A DNA stretch of 64,000 nucleotides from Hyphomicrobiaceae bacterium (GTDB taxonomy: Bacteria > Pseudomonadota > Alphaproteobacteria > Rhizobiales > Hyphomicrobiaceae): assembly GCA_020638035.1 (NCBI GenBank), contig JACKJI010000011.1:1-64000 (forward strand), written 5' to 3'. The position numbers and the translations under genes were made by a program. The notes beneath the pieces are model-generated. The model had not been told where the DNA came from. It made no database searches and was given only the letters and a program-made list of their open reading frames with translations. This document shows, one piece after another, positions 44,151 to 52,381 of the stretch. The number at the start of each line of letters is the position of its first letter. Within the stretch, counting starts at the first letter, position 1.

Positions 44151-44679
44151 CGCGGTGGCCGGCCATACGACCGGGACCGCTTCGCGCGCTGATCGTGTCA
44201 CCGTGCTGATCGTCATGGCTCCCGGCAGCCGCGGCATCCGCAGATGGAACAAAACCGCCGACCCGATGCTGTGTGTCGAGGGGACGTGCTATATCGCGGA
44301 TGGTCCGGGCAAAGCCGCACGCAGTCTCAGCAGGAGCAAGGCCTTCGGCCCCAGCGTAGCCCTTGGAGATCGCGCCGGTGCTTGCAACAACACGCTGTCT
44401 TGCGTGTTCCGCAACGTCGAGCTGCCTGGCACTACCGCCTGGATGCAACCGATCGACCTGCGTATCGTTCGTCACGATCGCCGTGAGGCACGCCGCGTCG
44501 CGGCCGACCCGACTTGCAACATTGAGCGAGGTTATCTCGCCTGCCAACGGACCATCGAAGCAGCCGACTATCGTGCGTGGATCGTGCCTGAGGACCTTGC
44601 CCGCGCGGCCGGACCATCAGCGCTGCAAACCGCGTTGGAGAACGGGCTTGCGACCCGCGTGCTCGCACACAAGCATTGA
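44151..44679 (+). pseudogene. Conserved hypothetical protein, 5'-truncated
   Basis: The coding-like part begins around 44266 (MLCVEGTCYIADGPGKAA) and runs to the stop with AFGPSVALGDRAGACNN, QPIDLRIVRHDRREARRVA and DYRAWIVPEDLA. It resembles, from memory, the C-terminal part of larger exported proteins of Hyphomicrobiales; no signal peptide or start is seen here. The upstream 110 bp read differently and abut the broken dehydrogenase. Function unknown. It might still be expressed from an ATG at 44215 or 44266. Confidence 0.5.
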
Positions 44680-44689
44680 CGCGAGCCTT

Positions 44690-44842
44690 TTCACGCTGAA
44701 CCGCGTGGCACTTCAGCTGAACAGGCTTCTTGCGTTGAGCATGTTCTTCACGCTGAACCGCGTGGCACTTCAGCTGAACAGGCTTCTTGCGTTGAGCATG
44801 TTCTTCACGCTGAACCGCGTGGCACTTCAGCTGAACATGCTG
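44690..44842. repeat. 57-bp tandem repeat, about 2.7 copies
   Basis: Units start at 44690, 44747 and 44804, each with TTCACGCTGAACCGCGTGGC followed by ACTTCAGCTGAACA; the last unit is cut after 39 bp. The first two units look identical over 57 bp. The core matches the 3' part of the dispersed repeat at 20518-20620. The period is a multiple of three but no real gene spans it. Confidence 0.85.
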
Positions 44843-44994
44843 TGATCCAAACACTTGTGCTGCCGTGCATGGATTCCGGTCTTGGAGCAGGTCTGACCTC
44901 GGTGGGTTCACTTCCACGATCGTGGCCAGCACTAAGATCTTGTTTGAGAGCCTGACATGACCGCAGCGTCTGCGGCAGGCCGTGAGCGTAGACG

Positions 44995-46266
44995 TCAATA
45001 GGGCCAGTACATGCTGTGCGGCCAAGCTTCGCGATGATCAAGCGGACCGCGCGCGCGCTTGGCTGGCGCGGCGCTCCCCGATTTCGTCGTCGCAGTGCTC
45101 TTGCGCGCAGGCTTGCCGGTACCCGAGTGACCACCGGACGACTGCTGGTCGATGTTGTTCTTCGACAATGCCGGGTCTGGTACGCTTCGGTCAGCCTCCG
45201 CGGAAGCCGGCGGCGCACTCTGGGACATCTGCGGGTCGGATGCGGCGGCCGACTCGCTCGTCAGCAGCGCAACATCGAGCCTCGGCGCTCTATCGGCGTC
45301 CGGTCCTGGCCCATTCACCAGAAGGACTGCCGTACCAGGCACAAGGCCGTGTGCCAGCCGCGCCGCGTCGGTTCCGTTCCGGAAGCGAATGCGCCGCATG
45401 GCCGCCTCCGCCTTGTCGGCGACGACGTGCTCGGCCGTCGCAACGTCATCGAGAGCAAATGCGAGCCACTGCGTCTCGCGCTCCTCGTCTCCAGAAGAAA
45501 TGAGAATCGCGACATGCTGCCCGAGCGGCACGTCCGCCTCTTCGATCTCGATTGGCAACCGCTCGACAACACGGCCGCCGCGCATCACATAGGCCGACGC
45601 GTCAGCCTGCGAGAACACCAGCGAGACAAGATTGTCCGAACCTGTGCCGGACGGCGTCCCACTCTCTGCCGCCGCAAGATTTGCCTGGTCCGGCTGAAGA
45701 CTCGCCGCCGTCAGTACTTCGAGCTTGCGCAGCTCGGGCTGGGCGAATCTCGCTACCGGATTGTCGATGCTGCCGGTCTCGAGTGGATCGACGAACGGCC
45801 CGGGCGCCGAGAAGACCTGAGGTCCCGACCGCTCGCGCGCGATGATCACCGAAGCGCCCTGTTGCGTCGCCTCAGCGAGCAGCCCGGCCAAATCGTCAGG
45901 CAATCTCAGCGGGTCCTGGGTGTCGGCCGCCGACTCATCCGCAGGCATCAGCTCAATGCCCCGCCAGGTACGTGTGTCAGTGCTCTGCTGATCTCGTCCC
46001 GGTACGAGGTAAACGCCGGAGAGCGACGTGTCCGACGAACTCAGCGTCGATATGCCGATCTCCTGGCCACTGCGGTAGACGTGCACGATACGCTCGCCCG
46101 GTGAGGCGACGATCGTTACCGGCCCGTCCGGGGCGACCGTCGGGCTCCAAACAAAACGACCATCGGCAAGGCCAGACCGGTTCTGATAACGCTCCGCATC
46201 CGCAGCCGGTCCTGCTGCGAGAACCAGCGCGAATATTAGACTCAGAAATGCACGGCGCTTCGGCAT
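44995..46266 (-). CDS. Exported L,D-transpeptidase-like protein without catalytic residues
   Basis: This 423-residue protein has a signal peptide (to about residue 25) and a YkuD-like start. GRFVWSPTVAPDGPVTIV, SPGERIVHVYRSGQEIGIST and GVYLVP align by eye with active L,D-transpeptidases. WRGIELMP and LLAEATQQGASVIIA are also recognisable. Where active enzymes have the SHGC(V/I)R nucleophile motif, this one has DTQDPLRL, so Cys and His are missing. A long Ser/Ala/Pro-rich C-terminal region follows. It is probably a non-catalytic envelope protein. I chose the ATG at 46266 for the signal peptide. Confidence 0.75.
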   Translation of the reverse strand: MPKRRAFLSLIFALVLAAGPAADAERYQNRSGLADGRFVWSPTVAPDGPVTIVASPGERIVHVYRSGQEIGISTLSSSDTSLSGVYLVPGRDQQSTDTRTWRGIELMPADESAADTQDPLRLPDDLAGLLAEATQQGASVIIARERSGPQVFSAPGPFVDPLETGSIDNPVARFAQPELRKLEVLTAASLQPDQANLAAAESGTPSGTGSDNLVSLVFSQADASAYVMRGGRVVERLPIEIEEADVPLGQHVAILISSGDEERETQWLAFALDDVATAEHVVADKAEAAMRRIRFRNGTDAARLAHGLVPGTAVLLVNGPGPDADRAPRLDVALLTSESAAASDPQMSQSAPPASAEADRSVPDPALSKNNIDQQSSGGHSGTGKPARKSTATTKSGSAAPAKRARGPLDHREAWPHSMYWPY

Positions 46267-46693
46267 CGAGAATCCAGCTTCACAGTCCGCCTCTCCGGAT
46301 GATGAAAGGCGAATCGGAGAGATTTTTTTGGAGTATAGCCACCGTCGGCCGGATGCCACGTGCAGGCGAACCACGCTGCCGGGCAAACGTCAAAGCTCCA
46401 CAGAAGAAACGCGCCGGACGGTACAGAAGGCGGTCTTATGCTCGTAATGTCAGAATGTTCGGCCGCAAATGCCAAAGTCCGGCGCCATTTTTTCGCAGAG
46501 CGCCAGTCGCTGAAGCGCGTTGCGCTTCAGCGGAAAAAACTTCCTGCAAACAGGTGGATAGAGTGCGGTGGCGCTCTTAACCGATCCACGGGCACTCCCG
46601 ATCGACGTTCCGGATTGGTCAACCTTGGATACGTCTGTTATTCGCCGCCCGCTCACCCGCCGCGCGGGTACCCGTTGCAACTGCCGCCAGCAC
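46267..46693. other. 427-bp region between infA and the pseudo-transpeptidase gene
   Basis: No gene is supported. It holds the promoter region of the leftward gene and the inverted repeat at 46508-46532. Confidence 0.5.
46508..46532. repeat. Perfect 11-bp-stem hairpin (CGCTGAAGCGC/GCGCTTCAGCG)
   Basis: The loop is GTT, and GAAAAAA follows on the plus strand. On the minus strand, T-rich sequence precedes rather than follows the stem. The CTTCAGC sequence recalls the dispersed repeat family. It could also act as the infA transcript end. Confidence 0.5.
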
Positions 46694-46969
46694 TCAACGG
46701 CGACGGTTGGCTCCAGGCCCGCCAGACGACATCGGCGCGGGACCGCGCTGATCCTTGTGGCGGAAATTGATGCGGCCCTTCGTCAGGTCGTAGGGCGTCA
46801 TTTCGATCGTGACGCGATCGCCGGCGAGGATGCGGATGCGGTTCTTCTTCATGCGCCCGGACGTGTAGGCGATCACCTCGTGGCCGTTGTCCAGCTTCAC
46901 GCGGCAGCGGGCGTCCGGCAGAACCTCGTCCACCACACCCTCGAACTCGAGCATCTCTTCCTTAGCCAT
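46694..46969 (-). CDS. infA: Translation initiation factor IF-1
   Basis: This 91-residue OB-fold protein begins MAKEEMLEFEGVVDEVLPDA and has HEVIAYTSGRMKKNRIRIL and YDLTKGRINFRHK. The family is usually 72 residues; here a basic Gly/Pro-rich tail of about 18 residues (GPAPMSSGGPGANRRR) is added, as in other Hyphomicrobiales. GAGGAGTTTG lies upstream of the ATG. Confidence 0.95.
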   Translation of the reverse strand: MAKEEMLEFEGVVDEVLPDARCRVKLDNGHEVIAYTSGRMKKNRIRILAGDRVTIEMTPYDLTKGRINFRHKDQRGPAPMSSGGPGANRRR

Positions 46970-47015
46970 TCAAACTCCTCGTCATACCTTCCGTCCGCGA
47001 TCCTCGTTAGCACAA

Positions 47016-47040
47016 CGGGAGCAGCTCGCCGCTGCTCCCG
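47016..47040 (-). terminator. Hairpin between csp and infA
   Basis: CGGGAGCAGC pairs perfectly with GCTGCTCCCG over a TCGCC loop, 45 bp after the csp stop. On the minus strand it is followed by TTGTG, a weak T-run. It probably separates csp from infA. Confidence 0.6.
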
Positions 47041-47084
47041 CAGGTCTTCGTCGAACGGAAGACGTGGTCCGTTATAACCGCTGA

Positions 47085-47291
47085 TCAGACGGCGCGCAGA
47101 TTGGTCGCGGCGATCTTGCCGTTGCGGCCACGCTCGGTCTCGAAGGAAACCTTCTGGCCCTCGTTGAGCGTGGACATGCCGGCGCGCTCGACAGCCGAAA
47201 TATGAACGAAGACGTCGCTGCCGCCCTCTTCCGGCTGAATGAACCCGTAGCCCTTCTGATTATTGAACCACTTCACAGTGCCGTTCGCCAT
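47085..47291 (-). CDS. Cold-shock domain protein
   Basis: This 68-residue single-domain nucleic-acid chaperone has GTVKWFNNQKGYGFIQPEE (RNP1) and DVFVHISAVE (RNP2). The ATG at 47291 has TTGGAGGC six bases upstream, so this start is preferred over 47303. It is encoded before infA on the same strand. Confidence 0.95.
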   Translation of the reverse strand: MANGTVKWFNNQKGYGFIQPEEGGSDVFVHISAVERAGMSTLNEGQKVSFETERGRNGKIAATNLRAV

Positions 47292-47640
47292 GAATGCCTC
47301 CAAGCAAGTGGCGTTTCCCTCGGGCGGAATTACCCTCAGGACTCAAATCGCGCGTTGGAGACTTCTAGTAGGCAGTGCAGTGCAGGCCGGGTAGAGCAGA
47401 CCAAAGCGTGTTCGATGGCGCTCTATATGACGCGACTTGCGACCGAACGCAAGGTAAAGCCCAGCAAAAATGACGCGCATGAGGCCTAGGCGAGCAGTCG
47501 GAATTCACCCGGCTTACGCTCGCGTAAAGCGCAAGGCGGCAGTGGTGCGAGGCATTCGGTGAAAAGTAAATGCTCTGGCATACCACCGCACGTGCAGTGC
47601 AAGGGGACCGCGGAGGTAACCGTGCTAAGGCTAACCCCCG
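47292..47640. other. 349-bp region upstream of csp
   Basis: This is the expected promoter and 5' leader of the cold-shock gene. No gene or clear structure is recognised in the rest. Confidence 0.45.
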
Positions 47641-48090
47641 TCAGCGCACATCCGAGGCAGGCCGAGGATCAGGCTGCGCACGAATATGCTCGGCCAGCGC
47701 AACGAGATCGTCGATGGCGCTGGCCGGCAGGACGACCGGGTGTGCATTGGCAGGCAGATCGGCACGCAACCGCCCGCGCCCCTCGATCGCCAGAAAGGCC
47801 GGGTGTGGTCTGCGCGCATAGAAGGTCTCAAACCTGGTCCGCCAGTCCGGGAAGGCCTTTGCCAGCAGGCGGAAAGACGGCGTTGATCCGATCCCGCCGT
47901 ATCGATTGTCTTCGCTGACGACGTGGCATCGTGCACAATGCTGCGCGGCGAGCCGCCGCCCTTCGGCCACCTCGCCCGCACTGGCTGAGGTTGTAGCAAG
48001 GAAGACGGCAAGCCCGGCTGCGACGGCGATTGCACTCTGCTCACGGGCGCCAGGACATAGCGGTGGTCGATCGCCTTTCTCACGCGACAT
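47641..48090 (-). CDS. Exported monohaem c-type cytochrome
   Basis: This 149-residue protein has a signal peptide-like helix (SAIAVAAGLAVFLATTSASAG) and one haem motif (CARCH), then IGSTPSFRLLAKAFPDWRTRFETFYARRPHPAFL. LPANAHPVVL and a C-terminal helix could include the Met ligand region, but no obvious distal Met is seen. It is a periplasmic electron carrier of unknown partner. The start at 48090 overlaps the end of the upstream unknown gene by 11 bp, suggesting coupled translation. A start at 48135 is possible. Confidence 0.75.
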   Translation of the reverse strand: MSREKGDRPPLCPGAREQSAIAVAAGLAVFLATTSASAGEVAEGRRLAAQHCARCHVVSEDNRYGGIGSTPSFRLLAKAFPDWRTRFETFYARRPHPAFLAIEGRGRLRADLPANAHPVVLPASAIDDLVALAEHIRAQPDPRPASDVR

Positions 48091-48637
48091 CGTTGCGTCC
48101 ACAATTGTCGGCTGCGTGCAGAGCCGCCCTGACACGAGCGCGATACCGAGCCGCTTTCACCTCGCCCACCGGCATGCAGACGGGACAGTCGCACAGCCGC
48201 AGCGGCTTGTTCTTGGCTTCCGGCCAATAGCGCCAACCGATTGCCTTGGGCAGCACTCTTGCCCCTAGAATCTCGCGCGGCGTGATCCGCCTCGGCACCA
48301 TCACCTCGAAGCCGCGCGGATCGCGTGCGGCACGGATGATGCCAACTGCCTCCGCCGTGCTGACCTCCTGCGCCGGGCTGCCGAAATGCCGGCAATAGAC
48401 CTTCTCGCCATCATTGATCCTGAACCGCACCGCGACCAGCGTCGTGGCACCGGATCGCTTCAGTTCTCGCGCCCACGACAGCGTTAAAGTATAGCTCTCC
48501 AGCACCGGAAACGCCCAGACGACGCGGTCATGCGTAACGCCAGCGATATCGCCGGGCGAAACCCGCCGCGGCTCAAGCCCGCTTCGCAGTATGCGGGCGC
48601 GAGCATTCTCCGGGGCGATATGAACAAGAATGGCTAT
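48080..48637 (-). CDS. Unknown protein with ART-like N-terminus; start codon uncertain
   Basis: The first usual start in the frame is GTG at 48505, giving 141 residues. Protein-like sequence continues upstream without a stop: LVHIAPENARARILRSGLEP and GVTHDRVVWAFPVLESYTL. No ATG, GTG or TTG occurs in frame between 48505 and the stop at 48736. The 48637 end given here is ATA, with GGAG eight bases upstream; ATT at 48631 is another choice. The xHIxPEN...IxRSGL pattern recalls the N-terminus of DarT-like ADP-ribosyltransferases, by pattern only. CDCPVCMP near the C-terminus may bind metal. Function unknown. Confidence 0.5.
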   Translation of the reverse strand: MAILVHIAPENARARILRSGLEPRRVSPGDIAGVTHDRVVWAFPVLESYTLTLSWARELKRSGATTLVAVRFRINDGEKVYCRHFGSPAQEVSTAEAVGIIRAARDPRGFEVMVPRRITPREILGARVLPKAIGWRYWPEAKNKPLRLCDCPVCMPVGEVKAARYRARVRAALHAADNCGRNDVA

Positions 48638-49068
48638 TGACCCAACTCCGTGGCGATTAGGGCAGGTTCGATCTTGGCGGAAACACTTCAGTCCGCTGCG
48701 GACTACTCTAGGTTCTTGCTTAAGAGTCTGAACTCACGTCTTCAAAGGAAGCGCGCATGTTTCCATCTAAGACGATCAGGCTCCGTAGACATCAGCGTAA
48801 AACCTTAACGGCCGTGCTGAACGAAACAAGCCCGGCATTCCGGTCCGCGGGCGTGCAGCATACGGACAGCAAGATCACTCCCGTTTCCTTTGACTGGTTA
48901 TCTGACAATCGGTCGCCGCGATTAAAACATCGGCTGGATACGAAGATCCGCATGCAGTCAGCCGATGACAGATCATGGTGACTGGCTCGTCGAACATCGG
49001 CAGACTGGCGCCGGATCGATGCCGTTCGTCATCGCCAGCAACATTTGCAACGCCCCGGGCCAGACTCA
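48638..49068. other. 431-bp region between the unknown gene and tauE
   Basis: A short open frame (48757-48981) has no recognisable family or good ribosome-binding site, and I do not call it. The region should hold the promoters of the two divergent flanking genes. Confidence 0.4.
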
Positions 49069-49803
49069 ATGACCACCGCCGAGATGCTGATCGCTGCCGC
49101 GGGACTTGCCATCGCCGGTCTCGTCAAAGGGGCCACGGGTATCGGCTATTCGACGACGGCGCTCCCCATCGTCGCGCTTGCAATCGGGCTGGAGCGCGCC
49201 ATGCCGCTCGTCATCCTGCCTTCCCTCAGCTCAAACCTTTCGGTCATGTTGGGCGCCTCCGAGTTCCGCTCCTCCCTATATCGCTTCCGCACTCTCTATG
49301 TGGCCCTCGTTCCGGGTCTCATGACAGGGCTCTATCTTCTGGCGCGCGTGCCAACCTCAAGCGCGGCACGCGTGCTGGGGTTCGTTATCCTCGCCTACGC
49401 GCTCTACACGTCGGTACGTCCGGATCTCCGTATCGCAAATGCACACGAGAGCTGGCTCAACGTCCCGGTCGGCTTCTGCAACGGCCTGATCAACGGCTTG
49501 ACCGGTTCGCAGATCATGCCTGTGGTGCCCTATGCATTGTCGCTCGGTCTGGCGCCCGACGCACTGCTGCAACTCACCAACATCGCCTTTACGCTTTCGT
49601 CACTCGTCATGATCGGCGGCCTGGCCAAGATCGGATTCCTGAGTGACGGTGTCCTGCTGCTGTCCATCTGCGGGATAATTCCCGGGCTCACCGGCGTGGC
49701 CGCCGGAGCGCGACTGCGCCGGCATATCAGCCCGGCGGCCTTCCGAAAGGCGGTTCTGGTGGTGCTGTCGATCATGGCGGCACTGTTGATCGTGGGCCGC
49801 TGA
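49069..49803 (+). CDS. TauE/SafE family membrane permease
   Basis: This 244-residue protein has about eight membrane helices and the family repeat seen in GLAIAGLVKGATGIGYSTTALPI and VGFCNGLINGLTGSQIMPVVPY. Family members export sulfite, sulfonates or other organic anions. The substrate is unknown. The ATG at 49069 begins the first helix. Confidence 0.85.
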   Translation: MTTAEMLIAAAGLAIAGLVKGATGIGYSTTALPIVALAIGLERAMPLVILPSLSSNLSVMLGASEFRSSLYRFRTLYVALVPGLMTGLYLLARVPTSSAARVLGFVILAYALYTSVRPDLRIANAHESWLNVPVGFCNGLINGLTGSQIMPVVPYALSLGLAPDALLQLTNIAFTLSSLVMIGGLAKIGFLSDGVLLLSICGIIPGLTGVAAGARLRRHISPAAFRKAVLVVLSIMAALLIVGR

Positions 49804-49892
49804 GCTGCGGCGCGCGCAACGGTTACGTGGCCGACGCGGGCATGTGGCTTCTCCTGCCAACTGCAAACCGTTCCAAACCGTCATCGCCGCAC

Positions 49893-49906
49893 TTGACGCT
49901 TAGCAA
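49893..49906 (+). promoter_or_regulatory. Dnr/FNR-like box upstream of dnr
   Basis: TTGAC-GCTT-AGCAA is centred 53 bp before the dnr start. It matches the TTGAC-N4-GTCAA consensus in 8 of 10 positions. The position would suit class II activation or autoregulation. Confidence 0.55.
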
Positions 49907-49952
49907 CCGACCTAGTCTAAAAGTGTGTCCGCAAAACCGAGGATTGCGCTGA

Positions 49953-50648
49953 ATGGATCAGCACGATTGGCAGGTCGTACGCTCTACGCCGTTGTTTGGA
50001 GCGCTTCCGCGCGAGGCCGCCGACCGAATTATCGGCGGACTGGGCGCGCGCGTTTATGATCGCGGTGTTCTGCTGTTCGAACAGGGCACGCCCGCAATTG
50101 CCTTTTTCGTCGTGCTTGAAGGCTGGGTGAAGATTTACCGAACCACGCCAGAGGGCCACGAGACTGTCGTTGCCACGTTCCGGCGTGGTGAAACCTTCGC
50201 GGAAGCGGCAATCTTCATGGGTGGACGCTATCCCGTCAGCGCAGAGACCGTCACCACCTGCCGGCTCGTGCGCGTCAACGGCGAAACGCTGCGCCGCGCC
50301 ATTCACGATCAGCCCGACCTGGCGCTGGCGATGCTGGCCTCCGCGTCCCACCACCTAAAGGCGCTCGTGGAACAGATCGAGCAGATGAAGCGCATGACGG
50401 GACCACAGCGTCTCGCCGACTTCCTCGTCCGGCTCTGCCCATGCCAGCATGGTTCGTGCACGATCCACCTTCCCTATGAGAAGGCGCTTATCGCGAACCG
50501 CCTCGGCATGAAGCCGGAAAGCCTGTCACGCGCGCTTGGCAAGCTGAAGCCTCTCGGCGTCTCGGTCGATCGCGAAACCGTCGCCATCGAGGATGCGCGC
50601 AAGCTCTCGCTGTTCGTCGAGGAAAGCGGCGACGACGAATTCGCATGA
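49953..50648 (+). CDS. dnr: Crp/Fnr family regulator, Dnr-type (denitrification, NO-responsive)
   Basis: This 231-residue protein has a cyclic-nucleotide-binding-like sensor domain (GVLLFEQGTPAIAFFVVLEGWVKIYR, GETFAEAAIFMGGRYPVSA), a dimer helix (HHLKALVEQIEQMKRMTGPQRLADFL) and a helix-turn-helix (ALIANRLGMKPESLSRALGKLK). It lacks the N-terminal Cys cluster of Fnr, as expected for Dnr/NnrR proteins that sense NO by haem. It is convergent with the nir operon and carries a Dnr-like box upstream. Confidence 0.88.
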   Translation: MDQHDWQVVRSTPLFGALPREAADRIIGGLGARVYDRGVLLFEQGTPAIAFFVVLEGWVKIYRTTPEGHETVVATFRRGETFAEAAIFMGGRYPVSAETVTTCRLVRVNGETLRRAIHDQPDLALAMLASASHHLKALVEQIEQMKRMTGPQRLADFLVRLCPCQHGSCTIHLPYEKALIANRLGMKPESLSRALGKLKPLGVSVDRETVAIEDARKLSLFVEESGDDEFA

Positions 50649-50761
50649 ACCGGGATGCGCCCGGGCACGCATTATCGCCGCGCGCACACGTATGACATGT
50701 ACGCCACCATGCCTACCACGCGCTCAGCGTGCGTGAGGCATGTGCGCGTCGACGCACCTGA

Positions 50762-52381
50762 TCAGTGGCTGGTGCCTTCCGAGAAGGTAATCTTGTTGTA
50801 GACGTTGTACTTGCCGGACGGCTTTCGCATCGGCAACCGTTTCACTTCGTTGAAGGTCTCGGCGTCGTAGACGACGAGCGCCCCGTCATCCTCCCAGATC
50901 GACACCAGCGCGTGCTTGCCCGACCTGTCGAACTCCACATGGGCCGCCGTCTTTCCCGGAGCAGGCCGCAGGGTCTGCACGATCTTGAGTTCGGTCTTGT
51001 CGATGATCTGGATGGTGTCTCGCTCTTTCGACATCATCACATCCGTCCACGCGTACCGCGAGCCTTCGTGGCTGCGCATGAAGAACCCCGGCCCTGGCGT
51101 ATCGATCTGCTTGACGATCGACCAGTCGTCGAGGCGGATGACGCTGATCTTGCCCTGCTTCAGGTGCGGCGTCGCCATGACGCGGCGGCCCTCGTGGTCA
51201 AACGTGATACCGGCGCCCAGATGCGGCAGACCCGGCATGTCGACGCGACTTATCGCGCGACCTGCATCTAAATCGACGACCACCGCGCTCTTGCCATCGC
51301 GCGCCGAACCCATCAGATGCCGGTAGGGCTGATCGAAGAAGAAGTCGTCAAGCGGTTCCTGGATCTCGATGCGCCGCAGCGCCAGTGGCTCGGCAGTCGC
51401 CGACTTGCCAGCGGCTCCGGCGGTCGCATCGCCCTTCGTGATCCCGCCATCGGGCTGCGATGCAACCGGGCCGGTCGCAATCTCCCAAATCTCCGGCACA
51501 TCCTTCAAGGCGGCGATAAATGCGTTCCTGGGCGGCGCCTGGTAGACCGCACTCACCCGCGAACTCGTTCCCTTGCTGTCTGCGACATTGAAGATCTTCT
51601 CCACGCTCAGATCGTCTGCCGACAGGATCACGAGTGTGTGGGGCAGGTAATTGGCGACAGCCACATGCTTCGCATCACTGGATATGGCAATATTGCGGGA
51701 GTTGATGCCTGCGCGGATCTCGGCCACGACCTTGAGATCCCACAGATCGAACTTGGTCACCCAGCCATCGCGCGACATGAAGAAGACGAACCGGCCGTCT
51801 CTTGTGAACTTAGGTCCCCCATGCAGGGCGAAGCGCGATGCGAACCGGTGAATGGGCGTGAAGGTATCGCCATCGAGAATCGTGATGTGGTGATCGCCTG
51901 TCTCGACGACCACGAACAGATTGAGCGGGTCGGCGTCAAACCTGGGCCTGTCGAGCACAGGTGGCGTGCTCGTTACGACGCGGGATGCGGTGATATCGGC
52001 TTCGGTCCAACGTGGAACCTCGGGCAGTTCCTGATAGATGTATTCGAGAAGCACCGTGCGCTCTGTCTCACCGAGCGTCGCGGCAAAGCCCGGCATCTGC
52101 GTGGCGGGCCGTCCTTCGGCAATGGTACGTACCGCTGCCTCCCGTTTCAGCCGCACAAGGGCCTGCGGAATGAGGGCTGGCCCGGTGCCGCCGAAGCGGT
52201 CGGCGCCATGACATGACGCGCAATGTGCCTGGAAGAGAGCCGCTGCATCGGGCTTTCCCTCCTGCGCAACCGCTGGAGACTGCACCACACCGACCCATAC
52301 CGACATAACGATAGCCAGGACAGCGAACCGTCGCACGGCTGTAAACGAATGGCCGCGGTCAGATGCGATGGGGCTGCTCAT
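50762..52381 (-). CDS. nirN: NirN, dihydro-haem d1 dehydrogenase (cytochrome c-d1 protein)
   Basis: This 539-residue periplasmic protein has a signal peptide (to about residue 38) and a cytochrome c domain (CASCHGAD). A d1-type beta-propeller follows (VETGDHHITILDGDTF, DLWDLKVVAEIRAGINSRNIAIS, KPSGKYNVYNKITFSEGTSH). NirN finishes haem d1 by introducing the acrylate double bond. It is the last gene of the nir operon and overlaps nirJ by 23 bp. Lower similarity to NirS and the distal position separate it from nirS. Confidence 0.9.
   Translation of the reverse strand: MSSPIASDRGHSFTAVRRFAVLAIVMSVWVGVVQSPAVAQEGKPDAAALFQAHCASCHGADRFGGTGPALIPQALVRLKREAAVRTIAEGRPATQMPGFAATLGETERTVLLEYIYQELPEVPRWTEADITASRVVTSTPPVLDRPRFDADPLNLFVVVETGDHHITILDGDTFTPIHRFASRFALHGGPKFTRDGRFVFFMSRDGWVTKFDLWDLKVVAEIRAGINSRNIAISSDAKHVAVANYLPHTLVILSADDLSVEKIFNVADSKGTSSRVSAVYQAPPRNAFIAALKDVPEIWEIATGPVASQPDGGITKGDATAGAAGKSATAEPLALRRIEIQEPLDDFFFDQPYRHLMGSARDGKSAVVVDLDAGRAISRVDMPGLPHLGAGITFDHEGRRVMATPHLKQGKISVIRLDDWSIVKQIDTPGPGFFMRSHEGSRYAWTDVMMSKERDTIQIIDKTELKIVQTLRPAPGKTAAHVEFDRSGKHALVSIWEDDGALVVYDAETFNEVKRLPMRKPSGKYNVYNKITFSEGTSH

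Noticed and set aside
44690..44842. CRISPR array
   Set aside because: The 57-bp units repeat end to end without variable spacers, so this is a plain tandem repeat.
48757..48981. Small plus-strand frame of 74 residues
   Set aside because: Arg/Ser-rich, without homologue pattern or good ribosome-binding site.
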